Shown here in pieces: positions 50,059 to 59,468 of a stretch of DNA of 64,000 bases. The DNA comes from Pseudophaeobacter sp965641885 (GTDB taxonomy: Bacteria; Pseudomonadota; Alphaproteobacteria; Rhodobacterales; Rhodobacteraceae). Under the pieces are notes generated by a model that saw nothing but the letters and a program-made list of their open reading frames with translations, did not search any database and was not told where the DNA came from. Position 1 is the stretch's first letter. Each line of letters starts with the position of its first letter. Both the position numbers and the translations under genes were made by a program. The stretch is from positions 1,240,001 through 1,304,000 of the forward strand of contig OZ282574.1 of NCBI GenBank assembly GCA_965641885.1, given 5' to 3'.

Positions 50059-51447
50059 CTACTTTGTCAGGGCGTCCAGAATGCGGGCCCAGGACCGCAT
50101 GCCTTTGTGGAAGCTCTTCAGGTCATACTTTTCATTCGGGGAATGGATGGCATCATCATCGTTGGCGTAGCCTATGAGCATTGATTCCATGCCGAGGATG
50201 GATTTGAAGAAGCCTGCAATCGGGATGGAGCCACCCATGCCGCAGAACACCGCTTCGCGGTTCCACTCATCGCTCAGGGCGCCGCGGGCGGCCTCGAACT
50301 CTGGACGGGAGATGTCCATCACAGAGGCGCGCGAGCCTTCCATGTCATTGTCCCAGACCACTTTGCAGTCGGGCTTCAGCTGGGCTTCGACATGTTTGCG
50401 GATGGCGTCGCGCAGCGCGTCGGGGTCCATGTCGCCCACAAGGCGGCAGGTGATCTTGCAATGCGCTTCTGAGGGAATCACGGTTTTGGATCCGGCGCCA
50501 TTGTAGCCGCCCCAGATGCCGTTCACCTCCAGCGTTGGGCGGGCCCATTGCTGCTCCAGGATGGAATAGTCGTTTTCGCCGTGCGCCTGCGTGTAGCCCG
50601 CATTGTCGAGGTAGTCTTTGGCGTCAAACCCTGAGGCCTCCCATTGGCGCAGCAGCTCTGCAGGAACCTCATGGACACCTTGATAGAAGCCATCAACGGC
50701 CACAGCGCCGGTCTCTTCGTCATAGAAAGAGGCGATGATGCGTGAGATTTCCCGCAGCGGGTTGAGGCCGGGGCCGCCGTAGTGCCCCGAGTGCAGATCG
50801 ATGCGCGGGCCCACGAGGGTGAATTCGTCCTTCAGCATGCCGCGCAGTTGCGAGGCAATCGAAGGCACACCGCGCGACACCATCGAGGTGTCACAGATCA
50901 GGGCGTAATCCGCTTTCAGCTCAGCGGCATTTTCTTGCATGAAGGGAATCAGGGACGGGGAGCCGGATTCTTCTTCGCCTTCAAAGAAAAAGGTGATGCG
51001 ACAGGGCAGGGAGCCGTGAATGGCCTTCCAGGCGCGGCAGGCCTCGACAAAGGTCATCAGCTGGCCCTTGTCATCTGACGCGCCACGGCCCCGGATCACG
51101 GTGCCATTGGGGGTCTCTTCCAGGTGTGGCTCAAACGGTGGCGTGGTCCAGAGGTTCAGCGGGTCGACCGGCTGCACGTCATAGTGGCCGTAAAACAGAA
51201 CATGGGGGGCATTGGTGTTTTCTTCACCGATATGGCCAACCACCATGGGGTGACCCGGCGTGGGGCGTTTTTCCGCCTTGATGCCGATCGTCTTCAGGTC
51301 GGCTACCAGCCAGTCAGCGGCCTTGTCACAGTCCGCCTTAAAGGCAGGATCGGTGGAAATGGATTGAATGCGCAGCAGCTCCAGCAGGCGCTCGGTTGCG
51401 GCATCAAGGTCAGTGTCAATCCGATCAAGCACGTCGTTTAGCGACAT
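50059..51447 (-). CDS. M20-family dipeptidase/metallopeptidase
   Basis: A 462-aa zinc peptidase. Metal-binding segments: VLFYGHYDVQP (His, Asp), IRGRGASDDKGQLMTFV, and ITFFFEGEEESGSPSL (catalytic Glu pair); the lid/dimerisation domain contains DLHSGHYGGPGLNPLRE. Relatives such as carnosinase-like dipeptidases cleave short peptides in the cytoplasm. The start at 51447 (SLNDVLDRIDTD) has GGAG upstream; the longer frame to 51594 is non-coding. It is divergent from hemA across about 500 bases. Confidence 0.94.
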   Translation of the reverse strand: MSLNDVLDRIDTDLDAATERLLELLRIQSISTDPAFKADCDKAADWLVADLKTIGIKAEKRPTPGHPMVVGHIGEENTNAPHVLFYGHYDVQPVDPLNLWTTPPFEPHLEETPNGTVIRGRGASDDKGQLMTFVEACRAWKAIHGSLPCRITFFFEGEEESGSPSLIPFMQENAAELKADYALICDTSMVSRGVPSIASQLRGMLKDEFTLVGPRIDLHSGHYGGPGLNPLREISRIIASFYDEETGAVAVDGFYQGVHEVPAELLRQWEASGFDAKDYLDNAGYTQAHGENDYSILEQQWARPTLEVNGIWGGYNGAGSKTVIPSEAHCKITCRLVGDMDPDALRDAIRKHVEAQLKPDCKVVWDNDMEGSRASVMDISRPEFEAARGALSDEWNREAVFCGMGGSIPIAGFFKSILGMESMLIGYANDDDAIHSPNEKYDLKSFHKGMRSWARILDALTK

Positions 51448-51950
51448 CGTTTTCTCCGGCAGATGAAGGGGGTTGAGAGGGTCGATTGCGCAGACCCTAG
51501 CAGCCCAAAATGCGCAGGACCAGATCTGCCGGAGGGAGAATTCTGAGGTGCATCCTGCCGAAGGGTAGGGGAAAGGGCGGCCTGGCGAATCCATTTCGCA
51601 CCGCTATGAGACGCGCCTTAGGTCGCGGGTGACAAGGGGTGTTGTGGCGGCATAACAAGGAGCTCAAAGAGGCCTCATAGTTTCCAATATGCTGCATTTG
51701 CCGGTTTTGTCGCAGCCCGAGCGGCGCAATTGGCGGGAAAGCGGGCGCAGCCCGTCTTGTCGGGCTTTCGCTATAGGTCTATTTGACCTGTATCAAAGTT
51801 GCGAAGGGCCTGTGTGCGTATCCGGTTGAAATGGAGACGCGCATTTGCTACTCATTCATTAATGTGAATGGGTTTTGACCCAGGAACTGCGCCAAAGATA
51901 CACAGCCTGCGCTTTTCAGATGAGCGCCTCAGAAAGCTATGGAGAAGCCG
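51448..51950. other. divergent promoter region of M20 peptidase and hemA
   Basis: About 500 bases without a gene. Contents: an FNR-type box at 51783-51796 (separate entry) and a short hairpin AGCCCG/CGGGCT (51749-51754 with 51761-51766) followed by TTCG. Long untranslated leaders before hemA are usual in purple and marine alphaproteobacteria. Confidence 0.5.
51783..51796. promoter_or_regulatory. FNR/FnrL-type box upstream of hemA
   Basis: TTGAC-CTGT-ATCAA differs from the FNR consensus TTGAT-N4-ATCAA at one position. It is centred about 161 bases upstream of the hemA start. In Rhodobacter sphaeroides hemA is known to be controlled by the oxygen regulator FnrL. Confidence 0.75.
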
Positions 51951-53174
51951 GTGGACTATTCCGCGAAACTTGATGCTGCTATTGATCGTCTCCATGATGA
52001 GGGTCGCTATCGCACCTTTATCGATATCGAGCGCAAGAATGGCCAGTTTCCGCATGCGGTCTGGACCCGTCCGGATGGCAGCAGTCAGGATATCACGGTT
52101 TGGTGTGGTAACGACTATCTCGGCATGGGGCAAAACCCGGTCGTGCTGCAGGCCATGCACGAGGCGATTGACGCCACGGGAGCAGGCTCTGGCGGTACGC
52201 GCAATATCTCGGGCACCACTGTTTATCACAAACGACTTGAGGCCGAGCTCGCGGATCTGCATGGCAAGGAGGCGGCTCTGCTGTTCACCTCTGCCTATAT
52301 CGCCAATGATGCGACGCTCTCAACGCTGCCAAAGCTGTTTCCGGGGCTGATCATCTATTCCGATGCGCTGAACCATGCCTCGATGATCGAAGGTGTACGG
52401 CGCAATGGGGGCGCAAAGCGTGTTTTCCGTCACAATGATGTGGCGCATCTGCGCGAACTTTTGGCTGCGGATGATCCCAAGGCCCCCAAACTGATTGCCT
52501 TTGAATCGGTTTATTCCATGGATGGTGACTTTGGTCCCATTGAAGAGATCTGCGATCTGGCGGATGAATTTGGTGCCCTGACCTATATTGATGAGGTGCA
52601 CGCGGTTGGGCTTTATGGCCCACGCGGTGGCGGTGTCACCGAGCGCGATAACCTTGCCCACCGGATTGACATCATCAATGGCACCCTGGCCAAGGCCTAT
52701 GGCGTGATGGGTGGCTATATCGCTGCCTCGGACAAAATGTGCGATGCGATCCGCTCCTACGCGCCGGGGTTTATTTTCACCACCTCGCTCTCCCCTGCCG
52801 TGGCCGCAGGTGCCGCCGCGTCGGTGGCCTATCTGAAAGAGGCTCCTGAGCTGCGTGAAAAGCATCAGGAACTGGCCAAAGCATTGAAGCTGCGCCTGAA
52901 AGGGCTAGGCCTGCCAATCATCGACCACGGCAGCCATATTGTTCCGGTGATTGTTGGCGATCCGGTTCACACCCAAAAGCTCAGCGATATGCTGCTGTCT
53001 GAATTCGGCCTCTATGTGCAGCCGATCAACTACCCGACCGTGCCACGGGGCACCGAGAGACTGCGCTTTACTCCCTCGCCAGTGCATGGCCCCGCTGAAA
53101 TCAATCAACTGGTCAATGCAATGGACAGCCTGTGGTCGCATTGTGCGCTGAATCGTGCCGAATTGGCAGGTTAA
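51951..53174 (+). CDS. hemA: 5-aminolevulinate synthase
   Basis: PLP enzyme that condenses glycine and succinyl-CoA to 5-aminolevulinate, the first step of heme and corrin synthesis in alphaproteobacteria. A GTG start at 51951 gives 407 aa, the same length as the Rhodobacter sphaeroides enzyme; GGAG lies six bases upstream. An ATG at 51939 would add four residues and leave no ribosome binding site. Landmarks: GRYRTFIDIER, TVWCGNDYLGMGQNP, GAGSGGTRNISGT, YIDEVHAVGLYGPRGGG and the PLP lysine in INGTLAKAYGVMGGYI. An FNR-type box upstream suggests oxygen control. Confidence 0.98.
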   Translation: MDYSAKLDAAIDRLHDEGRYRTFIDIERKNGQFPHAVWTRPDGSSQDITVWCGNDYLGMGQNPVVLQAMHEAIDATGAGSGGTRNISGTTVYHKRLEAELADLHGKEAALLFTSAYIANDATLSTLPKLFPGLIIYSDALNHASMIEGVRRNGGAKRVFRHNDVAHLRELLAADDPKAPKLIAFESVYSMDGDFGPIEEICDLADEFGALTYIDEVHAVGLYGPRGGGVTERDNLAHRIDIINGTLAKAYGVMGGYIAASDKMCDAIRSYAPGFIFTTSLSPAVAAGAAASVAYLKEAPELREKHQELAKALKLRLKGLGLPIIDHGSHIVPVIVGDPVHTQKLSDMLLSEFGLYVQPINYPTVPRGTERLRFTPSPVHGPAEINQLVNAMDSLWSHCALNRAELAG

Positions 53175-53306
53175 CGCACAGACATGTGTGCAAAATGGTT
53201 GAGTGTGTTATGTTTCCATCAATGAAAAGGCGCAGGTGAATCGCTGGGGTGATTCGTTTAGCGCCGAAAGATGTCGGATACGGCAGGCTAAGATGGGACA
53301 GCGGGC

Positions 53307-54521
53307 ATGATTAGGCGCCTCACTTTGCGCAAATCTAAGGAGCATGAGAACTCATCTGCTCCTAAGAGCTTCGATGATTATGAATTGCGCCTTGGCGATA
53401 TGATGCGCGGAGAGCGCGCAACCATGGGGAAATCCCTCCTGGATGTTCAGCGCGAGCTTCGCATCAAAGCCTCCTATGTCGCTGCCATCGAAAATTCTGA
53501 CCCGTCTGTTTTTGACACCCCTGGGTTTATTGCCGGTTATGTGCGTTCTTATGCGCGCTACCTGAATATGGACCCGAATGTTGCGTTTGATACGTTTTGC
53601 CTGGAAAGCGGCTTTACTGTCGCTCACGGAATGTCTTCCGAAGCCTCATCGCGCCGTCCTGTGGCCACGCAGATTTCTTCTGGCGGTGGTTTGGGCAGTG
53701 GGGCTTTTACCTCGCCGACCACGCCTTTTGCGCCGGCCGTTGGCGGTCTCTTCAGCCAGGTTGAACCCCGTGCCATTGGCTCTCTTTTGGTGCTTGTCGG
53801 GCTGATTGGCGGCATTGGCTATGGCGGGTTGAGCATTCTGAAAGAAATTCAGCAGGTGCAATTTGCGCCAGTTGAACAGACTCCGCTGGTTTTGGCGGAT
53901 GTTGACCCCTTGCATGCGGCGCGCCGCCCTCTGGGAGCTGAGGCTCTGGCATCTGTCGGGAGCGATCCTGCAGCTGAGGCGCTGGACCGTCTTTACCGGC
54001 CACAGGCGCTGGATGTGCCGGTTCTGACCGCACGTGACGCGCCAATTGCCACGCTTGACCCACGGAGCCTGGGCAATTTTGCCGTGCCTGAGCTGCCAAG
54101 CCTGACGCTCGCCGAGGCGAGCCTGCCTGCGACCGGCCCCTTGGGCCAGGCTGTGCCGCAGGTTGTAGAAGACGTGACGCCAGGGGTCGAAATGGTTGCA
54201 GTACGCCCGTCCTGGGTGCAGGTGACCTCTGCCGATGGCTCTGTCATCTACGAGGCCATTATGAACGCTGGCGACAGTTTCACAGTGCCCCTGACCGAAG
54301 AGGCGCCCAAGCTGCGGACCGGCGAAAGCGGCGCAATCTATTTTGCCGTCAACGGTGGCCATTTTGGCCCGGTTGGTGAACGCGGTCAGGTCAGCAAGAA
54401 TATTGACCTTTCGGTTGATGGCGTGTTGGAGCGCTTTGAAGTTGCTGATCTGAAAGACGGCAAAAACAGTGCGCTGGCCACAATGGTTGCCCAACTGCAG
54501 GCACAGCCCGCCTCCGAATAG
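53307..54521 (+). CDS. RodZ-like membrane protein with cytoplasmic HTH and DUF4115 domain
   Basis: A 404-aa protein with the RodZ layout: a cytoplasmic Xre-type helix-turn-helix (about 30-100; LGDMMRGERATMGKSLLDVQ, FIAGYVRSYARYLNMDP), one membrane segment (about 156-178), a Pro/Ala-rich periplasmic linker and a C-terminal beta domain (about 300-395; SWVQVTSADGSVIYEAIM, FAVNGGHFGPVG). RodZ links MreB filaments to the envelope in rod-shaped cells. It lies before ispG on the same strand, an arrangement seen in many proteobacteria, but 276 bases separate them here. Confidence 0.88.
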   Translation: MIRRLTLRKSKEHENSSAPKSFDDYELRLGDMMRGERATMGKSLLDVQRELRIKASYVAAIENSDPSVFDTPGFIAGYVRSYARYLNMDPNVAFDTFCLESGFTVAHGMSSEASSRRPVATQISSGGGLGSGAFTSPTTPFAPAVGGLFSQVEPRAIGSLLVLVGLIGGIGYGGLSILKEIQQVQFAPVEQTPLVLADVDPLHAARRPLGAEALASVGSDPAAEALDRLYRPQALDVPVLTARDAPIATLDPRSLGNFAVPELPSLTLAEASLPATGPLGQAVPQVVEDVTPGVEMVAVRPSWVQVTSADGSVIYEAIMNAGDSFTVPLTEEAPKLRTGESGAIYFAVNGGHFGPVGERGQVSKNIDLSVDGVLERFEVADLKDGKNSALATMVAQLQAQPASE

Positions 54522-54797
54522 CCTGCCTTCGGCTAATTCCCTTCGCAATCGTTCTTCGGTGCAGGTCTGTGGGTTCAGGCCTGCAACCATTGGACCTGTT
54601 TTTATTGCGCCTGTGCTGGCGATAGCCGTCTGTGGCGTCATGAAAAGAAAGCCCGCCGATAAAACTCACCGGTAAATTCCACTGAGAAAATTCAAAGAGA
54701 AGCCCACTGAGTTGCCCTGCGGCTCTGGGCCCCCATTGCAGCGCGTCGGCAGAGACCGTATCTATCACGCAACGAGGATCAACCGGGATCAGCCTGC

Positions 54798-55919
54798 ATG
54801 TCCATGAATCACATCCGTCCCTGGCGCAATATCGAGCGCCGCAAAAGCCGCCAGATCCATGTCGGCAACGTTGCAATCGGTGGCGATGCACCGATTGCGG
54901 TGCAGACCATGACCAATACGCTCACCACCGATGTCGCAGGCACCATTGCGCAGATCCAGGCCTCGGCTGAGGCCGGGGCGGATCTGGTGCGGGTTTCGGT
55001 TCCGGATGAGGCCTCGTCAAAGGCGCTGAAGGAAATCGTGGCCGAAAGCCCGGTGCCGATCATTGCAGATATCCATTTCCACTATAAACGTGGCATTGAG
55101 GCCGCCGAGGCCGGCGCCGCCTGTCTGCGTATCAACCCAGGCAACATCGGCGATGAAAAGCGTGTGGCAGAGGTGATCAAGGCAGCCCGCGACCACGACT
55201 GTGCCATTCGGATCGGCGTCAACGCGGGCTCGCTGGAAAAGCATCTCCTTGAGAAATACGGTGAGCCCTGTCCGGCGGCGATGGTGGAAAGTGGCCTCGA
55301 TCATATCCGTATTCTTGAGGATCACGACTTTCATAATTTCAAGATCTCGGTGAAGGCCTCTGACGTCTTTATGTCCGCAGCCGCCTATCAGCAGCTGGCC
55401 GATGCCACGGACGCCCCCATCCACCTTGGCATTACCGAGGCGGGCGGCTTTGTCTCCGGCACCATCAAATCTGCCATTGGCCTTGGCCAGCTATTGTGGA
55501 TGGGCATTGGCGACACTCTGCGTGTCAGCCTGTCGGCGGACCCGGTCGAAGAGGTCAAGGTCGGCTTTGAGATCCTCAAATCCCTTGGGCTGCGCCATCG
55601 TGGCGTCAATATCATCTCGTGCCCCTCCTGTGCGCGGCAGGGGTTTAACGTGATCAAGACCGTAGAGACGCTGGAAGAGCGGCTGGCACATATTCGCACG
55701 CCGCTGAGCCTGTCGATCATTGGCTGCGTGGTGAACGGGCCGGGCGAGGCACTGATGACCGATGTTGGCTTTACCGGCGGTGGTGCCGGGGCGGGCATGG
55801 TTTATCTCGCGGGCAAGGCCAGCCACAAGATGAGCAACGAGGCCATGGTTGAGCATATTGTCGAAGAGGTCGAGAAAAAGGCCGCTGAAATCGAAGCTGC
55901 CGAGGCGCGCGAGGCCTGA
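54798..55919 (+). CDS. ispG: 4-hydroxy-3-methylbut-2-enyl-diphosphate synthase (flavodoxin)
   Basis: [4Fe-4S] enzyme of the MEP isoprenoid pathway that converts MEcPP to HMBPP. 373 aa. The N-terminal TIM barrel has RRKSRQIHVGNVAIGGDAPI, VQTMTNTLTTDVAGT and CLRINPGNIGDEKRV; the Fe-S domain carries the ligands in ISCPSCARQGFN and IIGCVVNGPGEA. The Ala/Glu-rich C-terminal tail is unremarkable. Two ATGs (54798 and 54804) are possible. A strong terminator follows the gene. Confidence 0.97.
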   Translation: MSMNHIRPWRNIERRKSRQIHVGNVAIGGDAPIAVQTMTNTLTTDVAGTIAQIQASAEAGADLVRVSVPDEASSKALKEIVAESPVPIIADIHFHYKRGIEAAEAGAACLRINPGNIGDEKRVAEVIKAARDHDCAIRIGVNAGSLEKHLLEKYGEPCPAAMVESGLDHIRILEDHDFHNFKISVKASDVFMSAAAYQQLADATDAPIHLGITEAGGFVSGTIKSAIGLGQLLWMGIGDTLRVSLSADPVEEVKVGFEILKSLGLRHRGVNIISCPSCARQGFNVIKTVETLEERLAHIRTPLSLSIIGCVVNGPGEALMTDVGFTGGGAGAGMVYLAGKASHKMSNEAMVEHIVEEVEKKAAEIEAAEAREA

Positions 55920-55978
55920 GGTCCACTGGGATCAAAGCCGATGCAGGACCACCTGCAGGACCACGCCGCAGGAATTCA

Positions 55979-56009
55979 AAGGGCGCCTTACTGGCGCCCT
56001 TGCTGTTTT
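55979..56009. terminator. terminator between ispG and the DsbA-like gene
   Basis: A perfect 9-bp stem AAGGGCGCC/GGCGCCCTT with loop TTACT, then GCTGTTTTC on the plus strand; on the minus strand the arm is followed by TTTGAATTCC. It sits between convergent genes and may serve both. Confidence 0.85.
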
Positions 56010-56031
56010 CAGGCGACGGTGCGCAACAGGA

Positions 56032-56802
56032 TCAGCTGTTTTCTTCGCGCTGCTCTTCGACGATGATTTTCAGCTGGTCCGCAGGCAGGTAGCCCCGCAG
56101 CAACTGGTTTCCCAGAACAAAGGTCGGCGTGCCAGATATCGCAAGCTCTTGCGCCAGGGCTCGGGTGCTGCGCAGCTCGTCGGTTACGGCATCACTGTCC
56201 ATGGCGGCCAAAATGGCGTCGCCGTCCAGTGACAGCCCTTCGGCAAGACGGCGCATGGTCACTTCATTAGGCTCGCCCCCCATTTCCATCAAGGCGTCAT
56301 GAACCTGCTCATAGGCGTCATCTCCGGCCAGCTGTTTGGCCGCCACGGCAAAGCGGGAGGCAAAGACTGAGGCCTCACCAAGGATAGGGAATTCCTTTAC
56401 AATCAAACGGATATTGCCGTCTTCCTGCAGGAGTTTTGCCACTTCGGGAGCAGCTTTGCGGCAATAGCCACAGCGATAATCCATGAATTCGACCAGCGTG
56501 ATGTCGCCATCCGGATTGCCGCCAACCCAGGAAAATCCATCGTTGTGCAGCGCTTCCAGGTTGGCCGCGACGAGGTCTTCGTCCCGCATGGTTTCCGCCT
56601 CGACCTGCTGTTGCTCCAGCAGATTGACGGCCTCCAGAATGACTTCCGGGTTCTCCATAAGGTAGGCGCGCACTTCGGCGCCAAAAGCAGTGCGTTCATC
56701 TTCTGACATGGCGCCAAGATCAAAGGCCTGCGCGGGCAGGGTGCCCAGCACAAGTGCCAGCGCGGTTGCAGCCCCTGTGACCATGCGTGAAAGAGGTTTC
56801 AT
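56032..56802 (-). CDS. DsbA-family thiol-disulfide oxidoreductase
   Basis: A 256-aa exported protein. Signal peptide about 1-26 (PAQAFD). An N-terminal helical segment (ENPEVILEAVNLLEQQQ) precedes the thioredoxin domain with the CGYC active site at residues 111-114 (EFMDYRCGYCRKAAPE) and the cis-Pro loop in ISGTPTFVLGNQLLRGYLP. This layout is the Com1/ScsC/BdbD-like branch of DsbA. It probably introduces or isomerises disulfides in the periplasm. It is coupled to the upstream M48 peptidase gene by a 4-base overlap. Confidence 0.93.
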   Translation of the reverse strand: MKPLSRMVTGAATALALVLGTLPAQAFDLGAMSEDERTAFGAEVRAYLMENPEVILEAVNLLEQQQVEAETMRDEDLVAANLEALHNDGFSWVGGNPDGDITLVEFMDYRCGYCRKAAPEVAKLLQEDGNIRLIVKEFPILGEASVFASRFAVAAKQLAGDDAYEQVHDALMEMGGEPNEVTMRRLAEGLSLDGDAILAAMDSDAVTDELRSTRALAQELAISGTPTFVLGNQLLRGYLPADQLKIIVEEQREENS

Positions 56803-58151
56803 CGTCTTTTCCTTTTCTGACTCTGTTCAAAGGCCAGCAATACATCTTGTGCCCGCCGCCAGGTGGCGGAGCCACGTGGTAAAAGTGCGGTTGCACGTTT
56901 TGCATGAAGGCCTGCATCTTCGAGACGTCCAACCAGGGCGTATCGTTCGGCGGTCACCAGCGCTGCCATACCGTTTTGACCCGTTTTGGCATAGGCTTGC
57001 GACATATCTCTTAGCAGCAGGGCGTTTCTAAAGTCCAAACTGCGTGATTTTTCCATTGTTTTCAAGGAGGCTTTCGCCTCACCTGCCGCCAGTTGAGCAC
57101 GGCCAAAGCTGGCCAACACCAGGGCATCCGACGGGGCCAACTGGACGGCCTGACCAAAACTCGCCTTTGCAGCGGCCCAGCGGCGGTTTTCAAACAGGAT
57201 CTGGCCCTTGAGGTCATAATAAAAGGCATCCTTTGGCCGGATGGCCAAAGCGCCGTTGACTGCGGCGAGGGCTTTTTTCAAATCATTGCGCCGGTGGTAG
57301 GCGATGGCCTGCCGCATCAGGCGGATATCTTTGTGTGTCTCTTCAGTGGCGCGGCGCAGGCTCCATTTTGGCGAGCGGGTAAAGGCAGAGAGCTTGCCAC
57401 GCACCCGCGCGAACCAATACTGGGCCTGCGGGTCAGGTGTGCTGTTATCGCCATAGGCGGCCACAAAGGCTTCGGCGGCGCGAATCCGGTCGCGGCTCAG
57501 AGGGTGCGAGCGCATGTAGGGGTCCTGATTGGCCGTGCTCAACACTTCCTGACCGGCAAAAATGCGGTGCAGGTCGACCAGTCCCTGCGGGCTGATACCG
57601 GCGGATTTCAGAGAGCCTGCGGCGGTGCGGTCGGCCGATGATTCTTCGGCGCGGGTATGGGACAGAAAGCCGCGCACAGCCGAGGTCTGACTGCCAATGG
57701 CAATGCCTCCGGCTGCTTCACTGGCGCCTGCGGCGGCTGCAAGAACCGCGAGGGCAAGGCCCAGACCGGCCGCGGTGCCTGCGGATTGCAGGTTTTGCAT
57801 CCGCCGCGCCAGATGGCCATTGGTGATATGGGCCGCCTCATGGGCGATCACCGCTTGCAGCATCTCGGGGCTGGTGACCTTGAGGATCAGCCCGTAGTTG
57901 ATAAAAATGGTGCGGCTGTCCACAACGAAGGCGTTGAAGTTGGAATCATTCACCAGCAGAACCCGCACGTGTTTGGCATTCAGACCTGCCGCACGCAGCA
58001 CGGGTGCGGCCAGCCGGGACAGACCCTGTTCGATATCCGCATCCCGCAACAGCGTTATGGATGCCGCCTGCACGCAGGTGACCGTATAGGCAAGGATGCA
58101 AAACACCAAAGCTGGGATTGACGCCAGCCGGGAGAAACGGTCAAAAGTCAT
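56799..58151 (-). CDS. exported M48 metallopeptidase with TPR repeats (BepA-like)
   Basis: A 450-aa periplasmic protein. Signal peptide about 1-30, then the M48 zinc peptidase domain with the metal motif HEAAHITNGH and a downstream EESSADRTAA segment supplying the third ligand. The C-terminal part (about 300-440) has TPR-like repeats (AIAYHRRNDLKKALAAVNGA, then AKASFGQAVQLAPSDALVLA). BepA of E. coli, with the same layout, helps assemble or remove outer-membrane proteins. Its stop overlaps the DsbA-like gene start (ATGA), consistent with a joint role in envelope protein quality control. Its start is only 22 bases from the divergent aminotransferase start. Confidence 0.93.
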   Translation of the reverse strand: MTFDRFSRLASIPALVFCILAYTVTCVQAASITLLRDADIEQGLSRLAAPVLRAAGLNAKHVRVLLVNDSNFNAFVVDSRTIFINYGLILKVTSPEMLQAVIAHEAAHITNGHLARRMQNLQSAGTAAGLGLALAVLAAAAGASEAAGGIAIGSQTSAVRGFLSHTRAEESSADRTAAGSLKSAGISPQGLVDLHRIFAGQEVLSTANQDPYMRSHPLSRDRIRAAEAFVAAYGDNSTPDPQAQYWFARVRGKLSAFTRSPKWSLRRATEETHKDIRLMRQAIAYHRRNDLKKALAAVNGALAIRPKDAFYYDLKGQILFENRRWAAAKASFGQAVQLAPSDALVLASFGRAQLAAGEAKASLKTMEKSRSLDFRNALLLRDMSQAYAKTGQNGMAALVTAERYALVGRLEDAGLHAKRATALLPRGSATWRRAQDVLLAFEQSQKRKRR

Positions 58152-58173
58152 GCGCGCACCATGGGAGATCAGC

Positions 58174-59319
58174 ATGCGAAACTCAAGCAGGTCAAACGTC
58201 GATCCCTTCATTGTGATGGATGTGATGGAGGCCGCTCGTCTGGCCGAAGAAAATGGCCGTCACATTATTCACATGGAAGTGGGACAGCCTTCAACCGGCG
58301 CCCCGATGGCGGCGCGACGCGCCCTAGCGGATGCGTTAAACAACAACACCCTGGGCTATACCGTGGCGCTGGGGCTGCCGGCCCTGCGCAAACGCATCGC
58401 CAGGCTTTATGGCGAATGGTACAATGTCGACCTCAACCCGGACCGCGTGGTGGTGACGCCGGGGTCGTCGGGGGCCTTCCTGCTGAGTTTTACCGCGCTG
58501 TTTGACAGTGGAGACCGGGTGGGGATTGGGGCGCCGGGCTATCCGTCGTATCGCCAGATCCTCAAGGCGCTGGGGCTGACGCCTGTGGATATTAGGACCG
58601 CGACGGAAAACCGGCTGCAGCCGGTTGCTGCGGATTTGGCAGGTCTTGATTTGGCCGGGCTGATGGTGGCCTCGCCCAACAATCCCACCGGCACCATGCT
58701 GGACCATGCGGCCCTCGGCGATTTGATCGCGGCGACGCAGGCACAGGGCGCGGCCTTCATCTCGGATGAGATCTATCATGGGCTGGAATATGAGGCCAAG
58801 GCGGTCACAGCACTTGAGCTCACAGATGACTGCTACGTGATCAATTCCTTTTCCAAGTTCTTTTCCATGACGGGCTGGCGGGCAGGCTGGATGGTGGTGC
58901 CCGAAGATCATGTGCGGGTGATTGAGCGCCTGGCGCAGAATATGTTCATCTGTGCGCCGCATGCCAGTCAGGTCGCGGCGCTGGCTGCATTAGAGTGTCA
59001 GGATGAGATGCGCGAAAACCTTGCTGTCTATGCGCGCAATCGCCAGCTTATGCTTGAGGGGCTGCCGCAGGCAGGTTTTGACAAGATCGCGCCGCCGGAT
59101 GGGGCCTTTTATGTCTATGCGGATGTGGCGGATCTGACCTCAGACAGTCGCAGCTTTGCGAGTGAGATCCTTGAAAAGGCCGGCGTTGCCGTCACGCCGG
59201 GGTTGGATTTTGACCCCATGCGCGGCGCCACGACGCTGCGGTTTTCCTACGCGGGCTCAACCGAGGACATCATCGAAGGGTTGGCGCGTCTCAAGACCTT
59301 TATGGCTGCGCGCGGCTGA
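58174..59319 (+). CDS. class I/II PLP aminotransferase
   Basis: A 381-aa fold-type I aminotransferase. Landmarks: HMEVGQPSTGAP, NNNTLGYTVALGLPALRKRI, TPGSSGAFLLSFTALFDSGD, VASPNNPTGTML, ISDEIYHGLEY, the PLP lysine in NSFSKFFSMTGWRAGWMVVP, and the C-terminal arginine in TTLRFSYAGS. It belongs to the aspartate-aminotransferase-like group, where substrate range is hard to predict. The start at 58174 has GGGAG 7 bases upstream; a longer frame from 58096 would overlap the divergent M48 gene. Neighbouring genes (cell-wall enzymes) give no metabolic context. Confidence 0.93.
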   Translation: MRNSSRSNVDPFIVMDVMEAARLAEENGRHIIHMEVGQPSTGAPMAARRALADALNNNTLGYTVALGLPALRKRIARLYGEWYNVDLNPDRVVVTPGSSGAFLLSFTALFDSGDRVGIGAPGYPSYRQILKALGLTPVDIRTATENRLQPVAADLAGLDLAGLMVASPNNPTGTMLDHAALGDLIAATQAQGAAFISDEIYHGLEYEAKAVTALELTDDCYVINSFSKFFSMTGWRAGWMVVPEDHVRVIERLAQNMFICAPHASQVAALAALECQDEMRENLAVYARNRQLMLEGLPQAGFDKIAPPDGAFYVYADVADLTSDSRSFASEILEKAGVAVTPGLDFDPMRGATTLRFSYAGSTEDIIEGLARLKTFMAARG

Positions 59320-59468
59320 AATCCGCTGTCAGGGCAGCCAGGGCATTTGATTTCTCCCAAGGGGGACGTCTAGGCTGAACACAAAACCTCTCTTGCCGCG
59401 TGCGCTGCCTATTTGGCCGCACTACGATGCAGAGGGCAACACGAGCACGGAACAGGGGCAGCAACTCT

